From Alphaproteobacteria bacterium (GTDB taxonomy: Bacteria > Pseudomonadota > Alphaproteobacteria > Caulobacterales > Caulobacteraceae), in the NCBI GenBank assembly GCA_018821435.1, contig JAHJME010000017.1, positions 62,001 to 126,000 of the forward strand: DNA of 64,000 nucleotides, given 5' to 3'. Position 1 is the first letter of the stretch, and every line of letters starts with the position of its first letter. Position numbers and translations under genes: made by a program. This document shows, in pieces, positions 53,867 to 62,640 of the stretch. The notes under the pieces were generated by a model. That model was given only the letters and a program-made list of their open reading frames with translations, did not search any database and had not been told where the DNA came from.

Positions 53867-54606
53867 ACCTCCGCCACCGTCGCGATGAGCCGCTCAATGT
53901 CCTGCGGCCGCGACAGGCGGTGATCGCCGTCCTTGATCAGGGTGAAGACCACGTCCTCGCCTTTCAGCGCATGGGCCAGTTCCAGCGCGTGGCGCCACGG
54001 GACGTCGGGGTCGTTCCCGCCCTGCAGGATGCGCACCGGCATCTCCAGCGGGACTGGGCCGCCACCCAGGATCGACCAGCGGGCGCCATCGTCCAGCAGA
54101 TTGCGGGTGATCGGATAGGGCTCGCCGTACTCGGAGGGCCGCAGCCAGACGCCATCCGCCGCCAGCGCGGCGCGGCCCGCCGGCGGGATCTCCGGCGTCA
54201 TCAGTTTCTCGGTGAAGTCCGGGGCCGGGGCGACCAGCACCATGGCCCGCACCCGCCGCGGCATCGCCATGGCCACGAGGCAGGCGATCCAACCGCCCAT
54301 GGACGAGCCCACCAGCACCAGCGGCCCGGCTGTCAGCTCGTTCAGCACCCCGATCGCGTCCTCGCGCCACCGCGTGATCGTGCCGTCCGCAAAGTCGCCC
54401 GAGGACTCGCCGTGGCCGAAATAGTCGAAGCGGACATAGGCCCGGCCGTTCGCCAGCGCCCACTCGGCCAGGGCCTGCGCCTTGGTCCCCGTCATGTCCG
54501 ACTTGAAGCCGCCCAGCCAGACCACCGTCGGCCCGGCGCCCTCGACCATGCGCCAGGCCAGCCGCGCGCCGTCCGGCCGATCCAGGAATCCTTGAATCTC
54601 GCTCAT
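53863..54606 (-). CDS. Alpha/beta hydrolase (small, ABHD10-like)
   Basis: 247 aa. VVWLGGFKSDMTGTKAQALA at the oxyanion strand, DYFGHGESSGDF, nucleophile GSSMGGWIA, acid in GGNDPDVPW and His in IKDGDHRLSRPQ. This set is typical of cytosolic ABHD10/palmitoyl-carboxylesterase-like enzymes. Convergent with the SDR gene (4-bp overlap) and divergent from the GT4 gene. Substrate unknown. Confidence 0.88.
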   Translation of the reverse strand: MSEIQGFLDRPDGARLAWRMVEGAGPTVVWLGGFKSDMTGTKAQALAEWALANGRAYVRFDYFGHGESSGDFADGTITRWREDAIGVLNELTAGPLVLVGSSMGGWIACLVAMAMPRRVRAMVLVAPAPDFTEKLMTPEIPPAGRAALAADGVWLRPSEYGEPYPITRNLLDDGARWSILGGGPVPLEMPVRILQGGNDPDVPWRHALELAHALKGEDVVFTLIKDGDHRLSRPQDIERLIATVAEV

Positions 54607-54652
54607 GCGAGCCTCTTAGCAGCCGGGGCCAACTCAGTTTAGAGAAGGACGC

Positions 54653-55816
54653 GTGTCCCTACCCTCAGATTTCACCCTGCTGCAGGTGGTCCCCGAACTG
54701 GAGACCGGCGGCGCGGAACAGAGCACCATCGACGTGGCCCAGGCCGTCGTCCGCGCAGGCGGCACGGCCCTCGTCGCCACGCGCGGCGGGCGCATGGTCG
54801 CGCGGCTGGAGGCCGACGGCGGCCGCCTGGCCCAGATGCCGGTGCAGACCAAGAACCCGCTGGTGATGCTGGGCAACGCCGCGCGCCTGGTGGCGCTGAT
54901 CCGGCAGGAGAAGGTCTCCATCGTCCACGCGCGCAGCCGCGCCCCGGCGTTCTCGGCCCTGTGGGCGGCGCACGCGACCCACACCCCGTTCGTCGCCACC
55001 TACCACGGGGTCTACAAGGCCCAGTCCGGGCTGAAGCGCTGGTACAACGCGGTCATGACCCGCGGCGACCTGGTCATCGCCAACTCCGACTACACGCGCG
55101 ACCACGTGCTGGCCGAGCACAAGGTGGATCCCGCCAGGCTGGTCACCATTCCGCGCGGCGTCGACCTGGACCGTTTCGATCCGACCTTCGTCACTCCCAA
55201 CCGCGTTGACGCGCTGCGCACCGCCTGGGGCCTGAACCCGACAGACCACCGGACCCAGGTGCTGCTGGCCGGGCGCGTTACACGCATCAAGGGCCACCTG
55301 GTGATCGTCGAGGCGGCCAGGCGGCTGGCGGCCCAGGGCCGGCACGACTTCCAGATCCTGTTCGCCGGCGACCACCAGGGCCGGACCGGCTATGCCGCCG
55401 AGGTCCAGGCGGCCATCGACGCGGCGTCCTTGGGCGACGCCGTGAAGCTGGTCGGCCATTGCGACGACATGCCGGCGGCCTACCTGCTGGCCGACTTCGC
55501 CATCCTGCCCACCAGCGTGCCCGAGAGCTTCGGCCGCGCGGCGGTGGAGCCCCAGGCCATGGGCCGCCCGGTGATCGCCTCGAACCACGGCGGCGTCACC
55601 GAGACCGTGCTGGACGGCACGACCGGCTGGCTGGCCCCGGTGGACGACGCCGACGCCTGGGCCACGGCCATCGCACGCGCCATCGACCTGGGCCCCGGCA
55701 AGCGCCTGGAGATGGGCGAGGCCGGCAAGAAGCGCGCCCGCCAGCTCTATTCGGCCGACGCCATGTGCGCCCAGACCCTGGCCGCCTACGAGAAGGTCCT
55801 GGAGGACCGCGTCTGA
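54653..55816 (+). CDS. GT4-family glycosyltransferase
   Basis: 387 aa starting with GTG at 54653, behind AGAGAAGGA. GT-B fold: N-domain LLQVVPELETGGAEQSTIDV, THHGVYK-type ATYHGVYKAQSG, IPRGVDLDRFDP; donor-binding C-domain with LLAGRVTRIKGH and the retaining EX7E region SVPESFGRAAVEPQAMGRPV. Probably a cytoplasmic face sugar transferase for LPS or a capsule. Directly followed by a GT9 gene (TGATG overlap). Confidence 0.93.
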   Translation: MSLPSDFTLLQVVPELETGGAEQSTIDVAQAVVRAGGTALVATRGGRMVARLEADGGRLAQMPVQTKNPLVMLGNAARLVALIRQEKVSIVHARSRAPAFSALWAAHATHTPFVATYHGVYKAQSGLKRWYNAVMTRGDLVIANSDYTRDHVLAEHKVDPARLVTIPRGVDLDRFDPTFVTPNRVDALRTAWGLNPTDHRTQVLLAGRVTRIKGHLVIVEAARRLAAQGRHDFQILFAGDHQGRTGYAAEVQAAIDAASLGDAVKLVGHCDDMPAAYLLADFAILPTSVPESFGRAAVEPQAMGRPVIASNHGGVTETVLDGTTGWLAPVDDADAWATAIARAIDLGPGKRLEMGEAGKKRARQLYSADAMCAQTLAAYEKVLEDRV

Positions 55817-56790
55817 TGCCCCGGAATGTCCAACGCATCCTGGTCATCAAGCTGTCAGCCTTGGGCGACTTCGTCCTGGCTCTGGCGGCGATGAAGAAGA
55901 TCCGCCAGGCCCACGCCAAGGCGCACATCACGCTGCTGACCACGCCGCCGTTCGAGGCGTTGGCCAAGATCTGCCCCTACTTCAACGCGGTGGACACCGG
56001 CGGGCGGCCCGAGAGCTTCCCCGAGTGGATGGCGCTGAGGAAGCGGATCAAGGACGCCGCCTACGACCGGGTCTACGACCTGCAGACCTCGGCCCAGTCG
56101 AACCGGATCTTTCAGCTGCTGCGTCCCAGCCCGCCGGCCTGGTCGGGCGTCGCCTTCGGCTGCTCGCTGCCGCACAAGAACCCGTTGCGCAACGGCATGC
56201 ACACCCTGGAGCGCCAGGCCGACCAGCTGATGTATGCCGGCATCTGGGCGGACGCCCCCACCGAGCCCGGCTCCGCCCCGGCGCCGGACCTGTCCTGGGT
56301 GCTGAAGGCCGCCCCCGCCGAGCGGCCGGTGCCCGGCTCCAACAAGCCGCGCCCCTATGTGATCTTCGTCCCCGGCGGCTCGGCTCATCGCCCGGAAAAG
56401 CGCTGGCCGGTGGAACGCTATTCGGAGCTCGCCCGCATCCTCTATTCGCGGGGCTTCGATGTTGTGGTGATCGGCGGCCCGGCCGAGTCCGATCTGGCCC
56501 ACGCCATCCAGCGCGCCGCGCCCCGGGCGCGCGACCTGACGGGCCGCACCGACTTCGCCTCCATCGCCATGCTGGGCGCCCGCGCGGCCCTGGCGGTCGG
56601 CAACGACACCGGCCCGCTGCACCTGGCCGCGGCCGGCGGCGCGCCTACGATCGTGCTGTTCTCGAAGGCCTCGGACCCGGCCTTGTCGGCCCCGCGCGGC
56701 CGGGTGGCGATCCTCAGGGCCGAGAATTTGGCCGATCTGGCTGTGGCCCAAGTGGCGCAGGCCGCGCACTCTTTGGCCCCGACTCTCTAG
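55816..56790 (+). CDS. GT9-family glycosyltransferase (heptosyltransferase-like)
   Basis: 324 aa. Starts [20 protein letters not shown], the GT9 N-terminal signature; C-domain has [50 protein letters not shown]-heptose:LPS heptosyltransferases look like this. Start ATG overlaps the GT4 stop. A terminator-like hairpin follows at 56841. Confidence 0.93.
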   Translation: MPRNVQRILVIKLSALGDFVLALAAMKKIRQAHAKAHITLLTTPPFEALAKICPYFNAVDTGGRPESFPEWMALRKRIKDAAYDRVYDLQTSAQSNRIFQLLRPSPPAWSGVAFGCSLPHKNPLRNGMHTLERQADQLMYAGIWADAPTEPGSAPAPDLSWVLKAAPAERPVPGSNKPRPYVIFVPGGSAHRPEKRWPVERYSELARILYSRGFDVVVIGGPAESDLAHAIQRAAPRARDLTGRTDFASIAMLGARAALAVGNDTGPLHLAAAGGAPTIVLFSKASDPALSAPRGRVAILRAENLADLAVAQVAQAAHSLAPTL

Positions 56791-56798
56791 ACCGCGCC

Positions 56799-56829
56799 TT
56801 GATACAGAGGGTCCCGCGCGTCATATACT
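56799..56829 (+). promoter_or_regulatory. Possible sigma-70 promoter upstream of infC
   Basis: TTGATA at 56799-56804 and TATACT at 56824-56829, with a long 19-nt spacer. If used, transcription would start just before the hairpin at 56841-56863, putting it in the infC leader. Confidence 0.4.
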
Positions 56830-56840
56830 GAGCTTCACGA

Positions 56841-56871
56841 CCGGAGCGCGTCTCGCGCACCGGCGTTTTTT
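56841..56871 (+). terminator. Terminator-like hairpin with T6 run before infC
   Basis: CCGG-A-GCGCG (56841-56850), loop TCT, CGCGC-A-CCGG (56854-56863), then CG and TTTTTT (56866-56871). It is a sound intrinsic terminator for the GT9 operon, or an attenuator in the infC leader if the promoter at 56799-56829 is real. Confidence 0.75.
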
Positions 56872-56899
56872 GCGTTTCAACAGCCCCGGAGCACTGCCT

Positions 56900-57433
56900 A
56901 TTCGCCGCCCCATGCAAACGCCGCCCGTCAAAGAAGGGCCGCGCATGAACGAAGATATCCGCGTACCGCGCGTCCTCCTCATCGATCAACACGGTGAGAA
57001 GCAGGGCGTGATGCCCACCTCGGCAGCGATCGAAGCCGCTGAGGAAGCGGGCCTCGATCTGGTCGAGATCGTGCCGAACGCGGATCCGCCCGTCTGCAAG
57101 ATCCTGGACTACGGCAAGTTCAAGTTCCAGGAGCAGAAGAAGAAGAACGAGGCGCGGAAAAAGCAGAAGGTGGTGGAGCTTAAGGAAATCAAGCTCCGTC
57201 CCAACATCGACATCCACGACTACGAAGTGAAGGTGCGGTCGATGAACCGCTTCTTCGAAGAAGGTGACAAGGTGAAGATCACCCTGCGCTTCCGTGGTCG
57301 CGAACTGGCCCACCCGGAACTTGGGATGAAACTGCTCCAGAAGGTGAAGGCCGACTTCGAGCCGATCGCCAAGGTGGAGTACGAGCCCCGCATGGAAGGC
57401 CGCCAGATGATCATGATCCTGGCGCCGCGATAA
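56900..57433 (+). CDS. infC: Translation initiation factor IF-3
   Basis: 177 aa from ATT at 56900, 8 nt after GGAG (56888-56891). This gives the normal family N-terminus [20 protein letters not shown]; an ATG at 56912 lacks a ribosome site, and TTG at 56870 would make it longer than usual. IF3 motifs: [60 protein letters not shown] (linker), then [17 protein letters not shown] and ILAPR end. In E. coli infC uses AUU for autoregulation. IF3 binds the 30S subunit and proofreads start codons. Confidence 0.9.
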   Translation: MRRPMQTPPVKEGPRMNEDIRVPRVLLIDQHGEKQGVMPTSAAIEAAEEAGLDLVEIVPNADPPVCKILDYGKFKFQEQKKKNEARKKQKVVELKEIKLRPNIDIHDYEVKVRSMNRFFEEGDKVKITLRFRGRELAHPELGMKLLQKVKADFEPIAKVEYEPRMEGRQMIMILAPR

Positions 57434-57446
57434 GCGAGACCCCGAT

Positions 57447-58310
57447 TTGACGTCACCGGTTTCCGGACTTCTGAGCGCGGCCGTCCTTGGGGCGGCCGCT
57501 TTCATTTCACCCGCCCTCGCGGCCGAGGCGCCGGATGCGGCCTTCCCGCCGTTCAAGATGGGCGAGGGCCTGTATTATGTCGGTTCGGCCGACTACGCGG
57601 CTTATCTGCTGACCAGCAAGACCGGCCTGATCGTGCTGGACGGCGGCGACGCCGAGACCGGCAAACAGGTGGTCGCCAACATCAAGACCCTGGGTTTCGA
57701 CCCTGCCCAGGTGAAAATCCTGCTCAACACCCACCAGCATTTCGACCACGCCGCCGGCCTGGCCACGATCAAGCGCGCTGCGCCGGGCGCGAAGCTGTAC
57801 GCCAGCGCCGCCGATGGTCCGATCATTGCAGCGGGCGGCCGCGGCGACCCGTTCCTGAAGGGCGCGCGGTTCGAATACGAGGCGGTGAAGCCCGACGTGA
57901 TCCTCAAGGACGGCCAGAAGGTCGCCTTCGGCGGCTGGACCCTGACAGCCCACGTGACCGGCGGCCACACCAAGGGCTGCACCACCTGGACCTTCCCGGT
58001 GACCGTGGCCGGCAAGGTGCGCCAGGCCCAGGTCCACTGCTCGTCAAGCGTCCTGCCGGGCTACAAGCTCGGCAAGACTGAGACCTACCCCGGCCAGACC
58101 GCGGACTACGAGAAGAGCTTCGCCACCTGGAAGTCGCTGCCCTGCGACGTCTTCCTGGCCTCCCACGCCTCGTTCTACGGCCTGCAGGCCAAGAAGAAGG
58201 CGCTGGACGCCGGCCAGGCCGACGCCTTCGTCGATCCGGCGGGCTGCAAGGCGTTCTACGTGAAGCAGGAAGCCGCCTTCCGCGCCGAACTGAAGCGGCA
58301 GAACCCTTAA
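57447..58310 (+). CDS. Subclass B3 metallo-beta-lactamase-like protein
   Basis: 287 aa from TTG 57447. Signal peptide to about residue 26 (PALAAEA). Zinc ligands of B3 enzymes are all present: H96-x-H98-x-D100-H101 in THQHFDHAAG, H174 in TGGHTKGC and H240 in ASHASFYG. Very similar in layout to CAU-1 of Caulobacter (289 aa). Periplasmic; may hydrolyse beta-lactams including carbapenems, but some members are only weakly active. It starts 13 bp after infC; no regulator is adjacent. Confidence 0.9.
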   Translation: MTSPVSGLLSAAVLGAAAFISPALAAEAPDAAFPPFKMGEGLYYVGSADYAAYLLTSKTGLIVLDGGDAETGKQVVANIKTLGFDPAQVKILLNTHQHFDHAAGLATIKRAAPGAKLYASAADGPIIAAGGRGDPFLKGARFEYEAVKPDVILKDGQKVAFGGWTLTAHVTGGHTKGCTTWTFPVTVAGKVRQAQVHCSSSVLPGYKLGKTETYPGQTADYEKSFATWKSLPCDVFLASHASFYGLQAKKKALDAGQADAFVDPAGCKAFYVKQEAAFRAELKRQNP

Positions 58311-58326
58311 GGCGGCGGCTCGCGCC

Positions 58327-59199
58327 ATGGACCTTTCCGATCCACGCACCGAGGTCGCCCACGCCCATCACCTGCTGGCGAACGGCGCGTGGCGCGAAGG
58401 GCTCGCGCACTACGAAGCGCGCTATCGCCTGCCTGGGCTGACCTCGCCGGTCGGCGGCGGCGTGCCGGAGTGGCGCGGCGAGCCCCTGGCCGGACGCCAC
58501 ATCCTGGTCACCCATGAACAGGGCCACGGCGACCAGATCAGCTTCGCCCGGTTCCTGGCCCCGCTGCGGACCGCCGGCGCCGGGCGCATCACCCTCACCT
58601 GCGCGGTGTCCCTGGCGCGGCTGTTCGGCCAGCTCGAAGCTGTCGACGACGTCATTCCCATCGGCGTCGCCCAGCACAAGGTGATCGACCCGCCGGATCT
58701 CTGGATCCGCGGCGGTTCCCTGCCCCTGCGGCTGGGCCTGGCCGAGGCCGAGATTCCCGCCGCGCCCTATCTCATGGCGGCGCCCAGACCACAGGCTGTC
58801 CGCGTGGGCGTCGTGACCAACGGCAACCCAGACTTCGCGGACGACCATCACCGGTCGCTGCCGCCGGCCCTCGCGGCGGAGGTGCGCGCCCTGCGCGGTG
58901 TGATGAGCTTGGCGCCCGACGCGACCGGCGCGGGTGATTTCCTGGACACCGCAGAGATCGTGGCAGGGCTCGACCTGGTGATCACCACCTGCACCGCCGT
59001 CGCCCACCTGGCCGGCGCCATGGGCAAGCCCACGTGGGTCATGCTCTCGGCGGTCCGGCCGGACTGGCGCTGGACCGCCACGGGAACCCGCACGCCGTGG
59101 TATCCCAGCGCCACGCTCTACCGACAGCCCGCGCCGGGGGACTGGCGTTCGGTGCTGGATCGTATCGCCGCCGACCTCGCGGTCATCTCGGCGACCTGA
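58327..59199 (+). CDS. GT9-superfamily glycosyltransferase-like protein with TPR remnant
   Basis: 290 aa. The N-terminus (AHHLLANGAWREGLAHYEARYR) resembles the last TPR of the TPR-GT9 fusion proteins; then GRHILVTHEQGHGDQISFARFLAPL, typical of that group, and a GT9-like end DLVITTCTAVAHLAGAMGKPTWVMLS. No signal peptide. Likely a glycosyltransferase acting on a protein or surface glycan; close to other GT genes. It starts 16 bp after the beta-lactamase gene. Confidence 0.8.
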   Translation: MDLSDPRTEVAHAHHLLANGAWREGLAHYEARYRLPGLTSPVGGGVPEWRGEPLAGRHILVTHEQGHGDQISFARFLAPLRTAGAGRITLTCAVSLARLFGQLEAVDDVIPIGVAQHKVIDPPDLWIRGGSLPLRLGLAEAEIPAAPYLMAAPRPQAVRVGVVTNGNPDFADDHHRSLPPALAAEVRALRGVMSLAPDATGAGDFLDTAEIVAGLDLVITTCTAVAHLAGAMGKPTWVMLSAVRPDWRWTATGTRTPWYPSATLYRQPAPGDWRSVLDRIAADLAVISAT

Positions 59200-59258
59200 C
59201 CGGCCGCGAACACAGCTCGAACTTGCCGCGTTCGCCTACTCGTCCTAACACCGTTCAA

Positions 59259-60497
59259 ATGTCCGACCTTGCGCCACGGGAGGCGTCGCCGCCTCGCCTG
59301 GCGGCGCCGTCGTTGATCGCCGTGATCTTCATCAACATGCTGGGCTTCGGGATCATCGTCCCGTTGCTGCCCTTCTATGCCAAGTCGTTCGACGCCCAGC
59401 CCTGGCAGATCGCCCTGGTGTTCTCGGCCTATGCCGCCGGGGGCTTCTTCGGCGAACCGTTCTGGGGACGCCTGAGCGACAAGTACGGGCGCAAGCCGGT
59501 GCTGATCTCGACGCTTTGCGGCAACTTGCTCTGCTACCTTGCGCTGGCTTTCGCCCCCAACGTCTGGGCGGCCCTGGCCATCCGCTTCGTGGGCGGCCTG
59601 GCCAGCGGCAACGGCGCGGTGATCCAGGGCTACATCGCCGACGTCACCCCGGCCGAGAAGCGCCCCCGGACCATGGGCTACATGGGCGCGGCCTGGAACG
59701 TGGGCCTGATCATCGGCCCCTCGGTCGGCGGCCTGTTCGCCCATCCCGAGGCGGGGCCGATCGGGTTCCAGATCCCGCTGTTCATCTGTGCCGGCCTCTC
59801 GGCGCTCTCGGCGCTGTCCATCGTGTTCTTCATCAAGGAGAGCCGGAACCGCCAGGCCCACATCACCGACCAGCCCAGCCGGTGGAAGGCCACCGGCGAG
59901 GCCATCCGCCATCCGGTGATCGGCCGGCTGATGCTGCTGACGTTCCTGGTGGGCTTCGCCTTCACCGGCATCGAAAGCACGTTCGGCCTCTGGACCCAGG
60001 CCAAGTTCGACTGGGGACCAAAGGAGATCGGCCTCTGCTTCGCCTTCGTCGGCATCACCGCCGCTTTCACCCAGACGTTCATCACCGGCCCGCTGGCCGA
60101 GAAGTTCGGGCCGGGGCCGATGCTGGCGGTGGGCATGACCATCACCCTGATCGGCCAGCTAGGGCAGCCGTTCTCGTTTCACCCGGCCATGGTGATCGCG
60201 CTGATGTGCCTGACCGCGGCCGGCCAGTCGGTGGCCTGGCCGAACGTCAGCGCCCTGATATCCGAGACCGCGCCGCCGGACCGCCAGGGCCAGATCCTGG
60301 GGCTGAACAACGCCGCCGGCGCGTTGGCGCGGGTGGCCGGGCCGTTCTGCGCGGGGCTCAGCTTCGCGCACATCAGCCTGAACGGGCCGTTCTGGCTGGG
60401 GGCGATGATCGTCGCCCCGTCCATCTGGCTGGCGCTGATCGCGGCCCGGCGGGCGCAAGCTTGGCGGCTGGCGCAGACAGGTAAGCTGTTCCAATGA
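59259..60497 (+). CDS. MFS transporter, TetA-like DHA1 family (copy 1)
   Basis: 412 aa, 12 helices. FINMLGFGIIVPLLPFYAKS, FGEPFWGRLSDKYGRKPVLI (motif A), GYIADVTPAEKRPRTMGYMG are typical of TetA-like DHA1 antiporters. ATG chosen at 59259; the frame is open upstream into the GT9-like gene. Its TGA overlaps the ATG of the next MFS gene (ATGA), so both are made together. Confidence 0.92.
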   Translation: MSDLAPREASPPRLAAPSLIAVIFINMLGFGIIVPLLPFYAKSFDAQPWQIALVFSAYAAGGFFGEPFWGRLSDKYGRKPVLISTLCGNLLCYLALAFAPNVWAALAIRFVGGLASGNGAVIQGYIADVTPAEKRPRTMGYMGAAWNVGLIIGPSVGGLFAHPEAGPIGFQIPLFICAGLSALSALSIVFFIKESRNRQAHITDQPSRWKATGEAIRHPVIGRLMLLTFLVGFAFTGIESTFGLWTQAKFDWGPKEIGLCFAFVGITAAFTQTFITGPLAEKFGPGPMLAVGMTITLIGQLGQPFSFHPAMVIALMCLTAAGQSVAWPNVSALISETAPPDRQGQILGLNNAAGALARVAGPFCAGLSFAHISLNGPFWLGAMIVAPSIWLALIAARRAQAWRLAQTGKLFQ

Positions 60498-61696
60498 CCC
60501 TGGTCCTGCCCCCCGCCGAAGAGCGCCGCGCCCTCATCGTCCTGCTGGGCGTCATCTTCCTGATGATCGCGGGCTTCGGCCTGGTGATCCCGCTGCTGCC
60601 GTTCTTCGCCCAGGCCTTCGATGCGCCGGCCTGGCAGGTCACCCTGCTGTTCTCGGCCTTCTCGGTCGGCCAGTTCATCGGCGAGCCGTTCTGGGGAAAG
60701 CTGTCCGACCGGATCGGGCGACGGCCCGTACTGATCATCACCATCTCCATGGTGGGGCTGAGTTATGCGGCCCTGGCCTTCGCGCCGAACATTCTGGTCG
60801 CCTTTGGACTCCGGTTCCTGACCGGCATCTTCGCCGGCAACATCTCGACGCTTCAGGGCGCCCTGGCCGACATCACCCCGCCGGAGAAGCGCGCCCAACG
60901 GATGGGGATCATGGGCTCCGCCTTCAGCGCCGGCTTCATGACCGGGCCGGCCATCGGCGGCTTTCTGGCCCAGCCCAGCCGCGGTGCCCTGGGCTTCCAG
61001 CTCCCGCTGCTGGTGGCCGCCGGCTTCGCCTTGGCCTCGGCGCTGGCGGTCGTGCTTTTCGTGCGCGAGAGCCGGCCCACGAACGCCACGCCCCAGAAGC
61101 GTGTCCGCTCAGCGGGCCTGCGCGAGGGCTTCGCCCACCCGATCGTCAGCCGGGTGATCCTGATCAGCTTCATCGTGGTGGTGGGCTTCGCCGGGATCGA
61201 GGCCACCTACGGTCTCTGGACCGAAGCTCGCTTCGGCTGGGGCCCGCGCCAGATCGGCTTCGCTTTCATGGCTATCGGCCTGCTGGGCGCCATCTGCCAG
61301 GGCTGGCTGTCGGGCCGGCTGGCCCGGGCCTATGGCGAAGCGCGGACGCTGACTGGCGGCCTGGCGTTCATGGGCGTGGGTCTGATCGTCCAGGGCGCGT
61401 CGCCGACCTGGCATGTGGCGGTGCTCGGGTTCGCCCTGGTCTGCATCGGCCAGTCGATCTGCTTCCCGAACATCTCGGCGCTGATCTCACGCGCTGCGCC
61501 GCCCGATCGCCAGGGCGAGATGCTGGGTCTCAACATGAGTGGCATGGCCTTGGCGCGCATTGGCGGCCCGGTCATGGCGGGGCAGTTGTTCTCGCTGGTC
61601 GCGCCGGGCGCGCCGTTCGCCTTCTCGGCGCTGTTGATCCTGCCGGCCTTATGGTTCGCCTGGGCAGTGATCAAGCGTACGCCCAGGCTGGCCTGA
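60494..61696 (+). CDS. MFS transporter, TetA-like DHA1 family (copy 2)
   Basis: 400 aa, 12 helices. IAGFGLVIPLLPFFAQAFDA, IGEPFWGKLSDRIGRRPVLI, GALADITPPEKRAQRMGIMG; plainly paralogous with copy 1, which starts the pair. Later loop: FPNISALISRAAPPDRQGEM is the counterpart of WPNVSALISETAPPDRQGQI. Substrate unknown; could form a homo- or heterodimer or simply be a dosage duplicate. Confidence 0.92.
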   Translation: MTLVLPPAEERRALIVLLGVIFLMIAGFGLVIPLLPFFAQAFDAPAWQVTLLFSAFSVGQFIGEPFWGKLSDRIGRRPVLIITISMVGLSYAALAFAPNILVAFGLRFLTGIFAGNISTLQGALADITPPEKRAQRMGIMGSAFSAGFMTGPAIGGFLAQPSRGALGFQLPLLVAAGFALASALAVVLFVRESRPTNATPQKRVRSAGLREGFAHPIVSRVILISFIVVVGFAGIEATYGLWTEARFGWGPRQIGFAFMAIGLLGAICQGWLSGRLARAYGEARTLTGGLAFMGVGLIVQGASPTWHVAVLGFALVCIGQSICFPNISALISRAAPPDRQGEMLGLNMSGMALARIGGPVMAGQLFSLVAPGAPFAFSALLILPALWFAWAVIKRTPRLA

Positions 61697-61706
61697 AGGG
61701 TCTGGC

Positions 61707-61886
61707 TTAGGCGCGGATATCCACGACCGTGCCGGTTCCCGACGCCTTTGAGGCGCTGGCGGGCTTGGTGGCCTCCTTGGCCGCGTCATCGCGACTGACG
61801 GGCGGCGGGGCGGACTGCCGGCTGGGGGCCACCGCGGCGACCGGCGTCACGGGCAGATATTGGCTCACGGATGAGATGGCGGACAT
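61707..61886 (-). CDS. Small Ala/Ser/Thr-rich protein of unknown function
   Basis: 59 aa, convergent with the second MFS gene. It starts MSAISSVSQYLPVTPVAAVA, continues with a Lys/Ala/Pro-rich linker (DDAAKEATKPASASKASG) and ends GTGTVVDIRA. Codon-position GC3 is high, as expected of a real gene in this genome, and the -VVDIRA ending looks like a conserved C-terminal motif. No signal peptide or membrane helix. Function unknown. Confidence 0.6.
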   Translation of the reverse strand: MSAISSVSQYLPVTPVAAVAPSRQSAPPPVSRDDAAKEATKPASASKASGTGTVVDIRA

Positions 61887-62073
61887 TCTCGTCTCCGGCG
61901 CCGCCTTTTCGCGGCTGAGACCCTATTCATAGAGCGTCACGGCTAACCCCTGCTTAAGCTTTGGAAATAAATCGCGGTCTGCACCCGCGCGGGGTCGGCC
62001 GCCTTGACAGCGCGGGGGCCGACGCCTCGCATCGGCGGACGCCGCACCGGCCTCGCCGCCCAGGGGACCCGTC
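61887..62073. other. 187-bp divergent spacer between the small protein and the exported RidA gene
   Basis: Should contain promoters for both genes. The stretch next to 61920-61980 is AT-richer (TTAAGCTTTGGAAATAAATCG), a possible -10 area for the RidA gene. No hairpin or clear operator seen. Confidence 0.35.
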
Positions 62074-62526
62074 TTGAAATCCAAAGCCATCTTTCTCACC
62101 GCCGCGCTCAGCCTTGCCCCGCTCGCCGCGTCAGCGGCGGACGCCAGCCCCACCCACCTGCCCGTCCCGCCGCGCCCCGGCGTGACGGTCGCGCCGCCCT
62201 TCAGCGCCGCGGTCTGGGCCGGGAACACCCTCTACATCTCGGGGATGACCGATGGCGGCGCGGCCCTGGGCGGCACGCCGGGCGACGCGGCCAAGCGGGT
62301 GCTGGACAGCCTGAAGCGCGCGGTCGAGGCCGGCGGCCTGACCATGGACGATCTCACCTGGGTCCAGGTCTTCTCCAGCGACCTAGCCGACTACCAGGCA
62401 TTCAACGACCTCTACCGGACCTATTTCAAGGGTCCCCTGCCGGCCCGCGCCTACCTCGGCGTCGACCACCTGCTGGGGAATGCCCGCTTCGAGATCATGG
62501 GCATCGCGGCGCGGAGGCCGAAATAG
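62074..62526 (+). CDS. RidA-family protein with a signal peptide
   Basis: 150 aa from TTG 62074 with AGGGGA upstream. Signal peptide MKSKAIFLTAALSLAPLAAS then AADA. The mature part is a complete RidA (YjgF/YER057c) domain: SAAVWAGNTLYISGMT, VQVFSSDLADYQAFNDLYRT, PARAYLGVDHL with the substrate-binding Arg, and FEIMGIA with the late Glu. Classical RidA deaminates reactive enamine/imines in the cytoplasm; an exported copy is probably a different subfamily. Confidence 0.87.
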   Translation: MKSKAIFLTAALSLAPLAASAADASPTHLPVPPRPGVTVAPPFSAAVWAGNTLYISGMTDGGAALGGTPGDAAKRVLDSLKRAVEAGGLTMDDLTWVQVFSSDLADYQAFNDLYRTYFKGPLPARAYLGVDHLLGNARFEIMGIAARRPK

Positions 62527-62592
62527 CGCGGCCGCCCGGCTGCCGGCCAAGCTCACGCAATTGTCAGGATACGACTATCGCACTTCGACGTT

Positions 62593-62630
62593 CCAACCCT
62601 TACGTTCAACATCGTAAGTTCACGTTGGAG
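62593..62630 (+). promoter_or_regulatory. Nested hairpin covering the receiver-gene ribosome site
   Basis: Outer CCAAC (62593-62597) pairs with GTTGG (62624-62628) and inner CTTACG (62599-62604) with CGTAAG (62613-62618). The Shine-Dalgarno GGAG at 62627-62630 is partly in the outer stem, 10 nt before the ATG at 62641. Confidence 0.5.
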
Positions 62631-62640
62631 ATTACATTTC

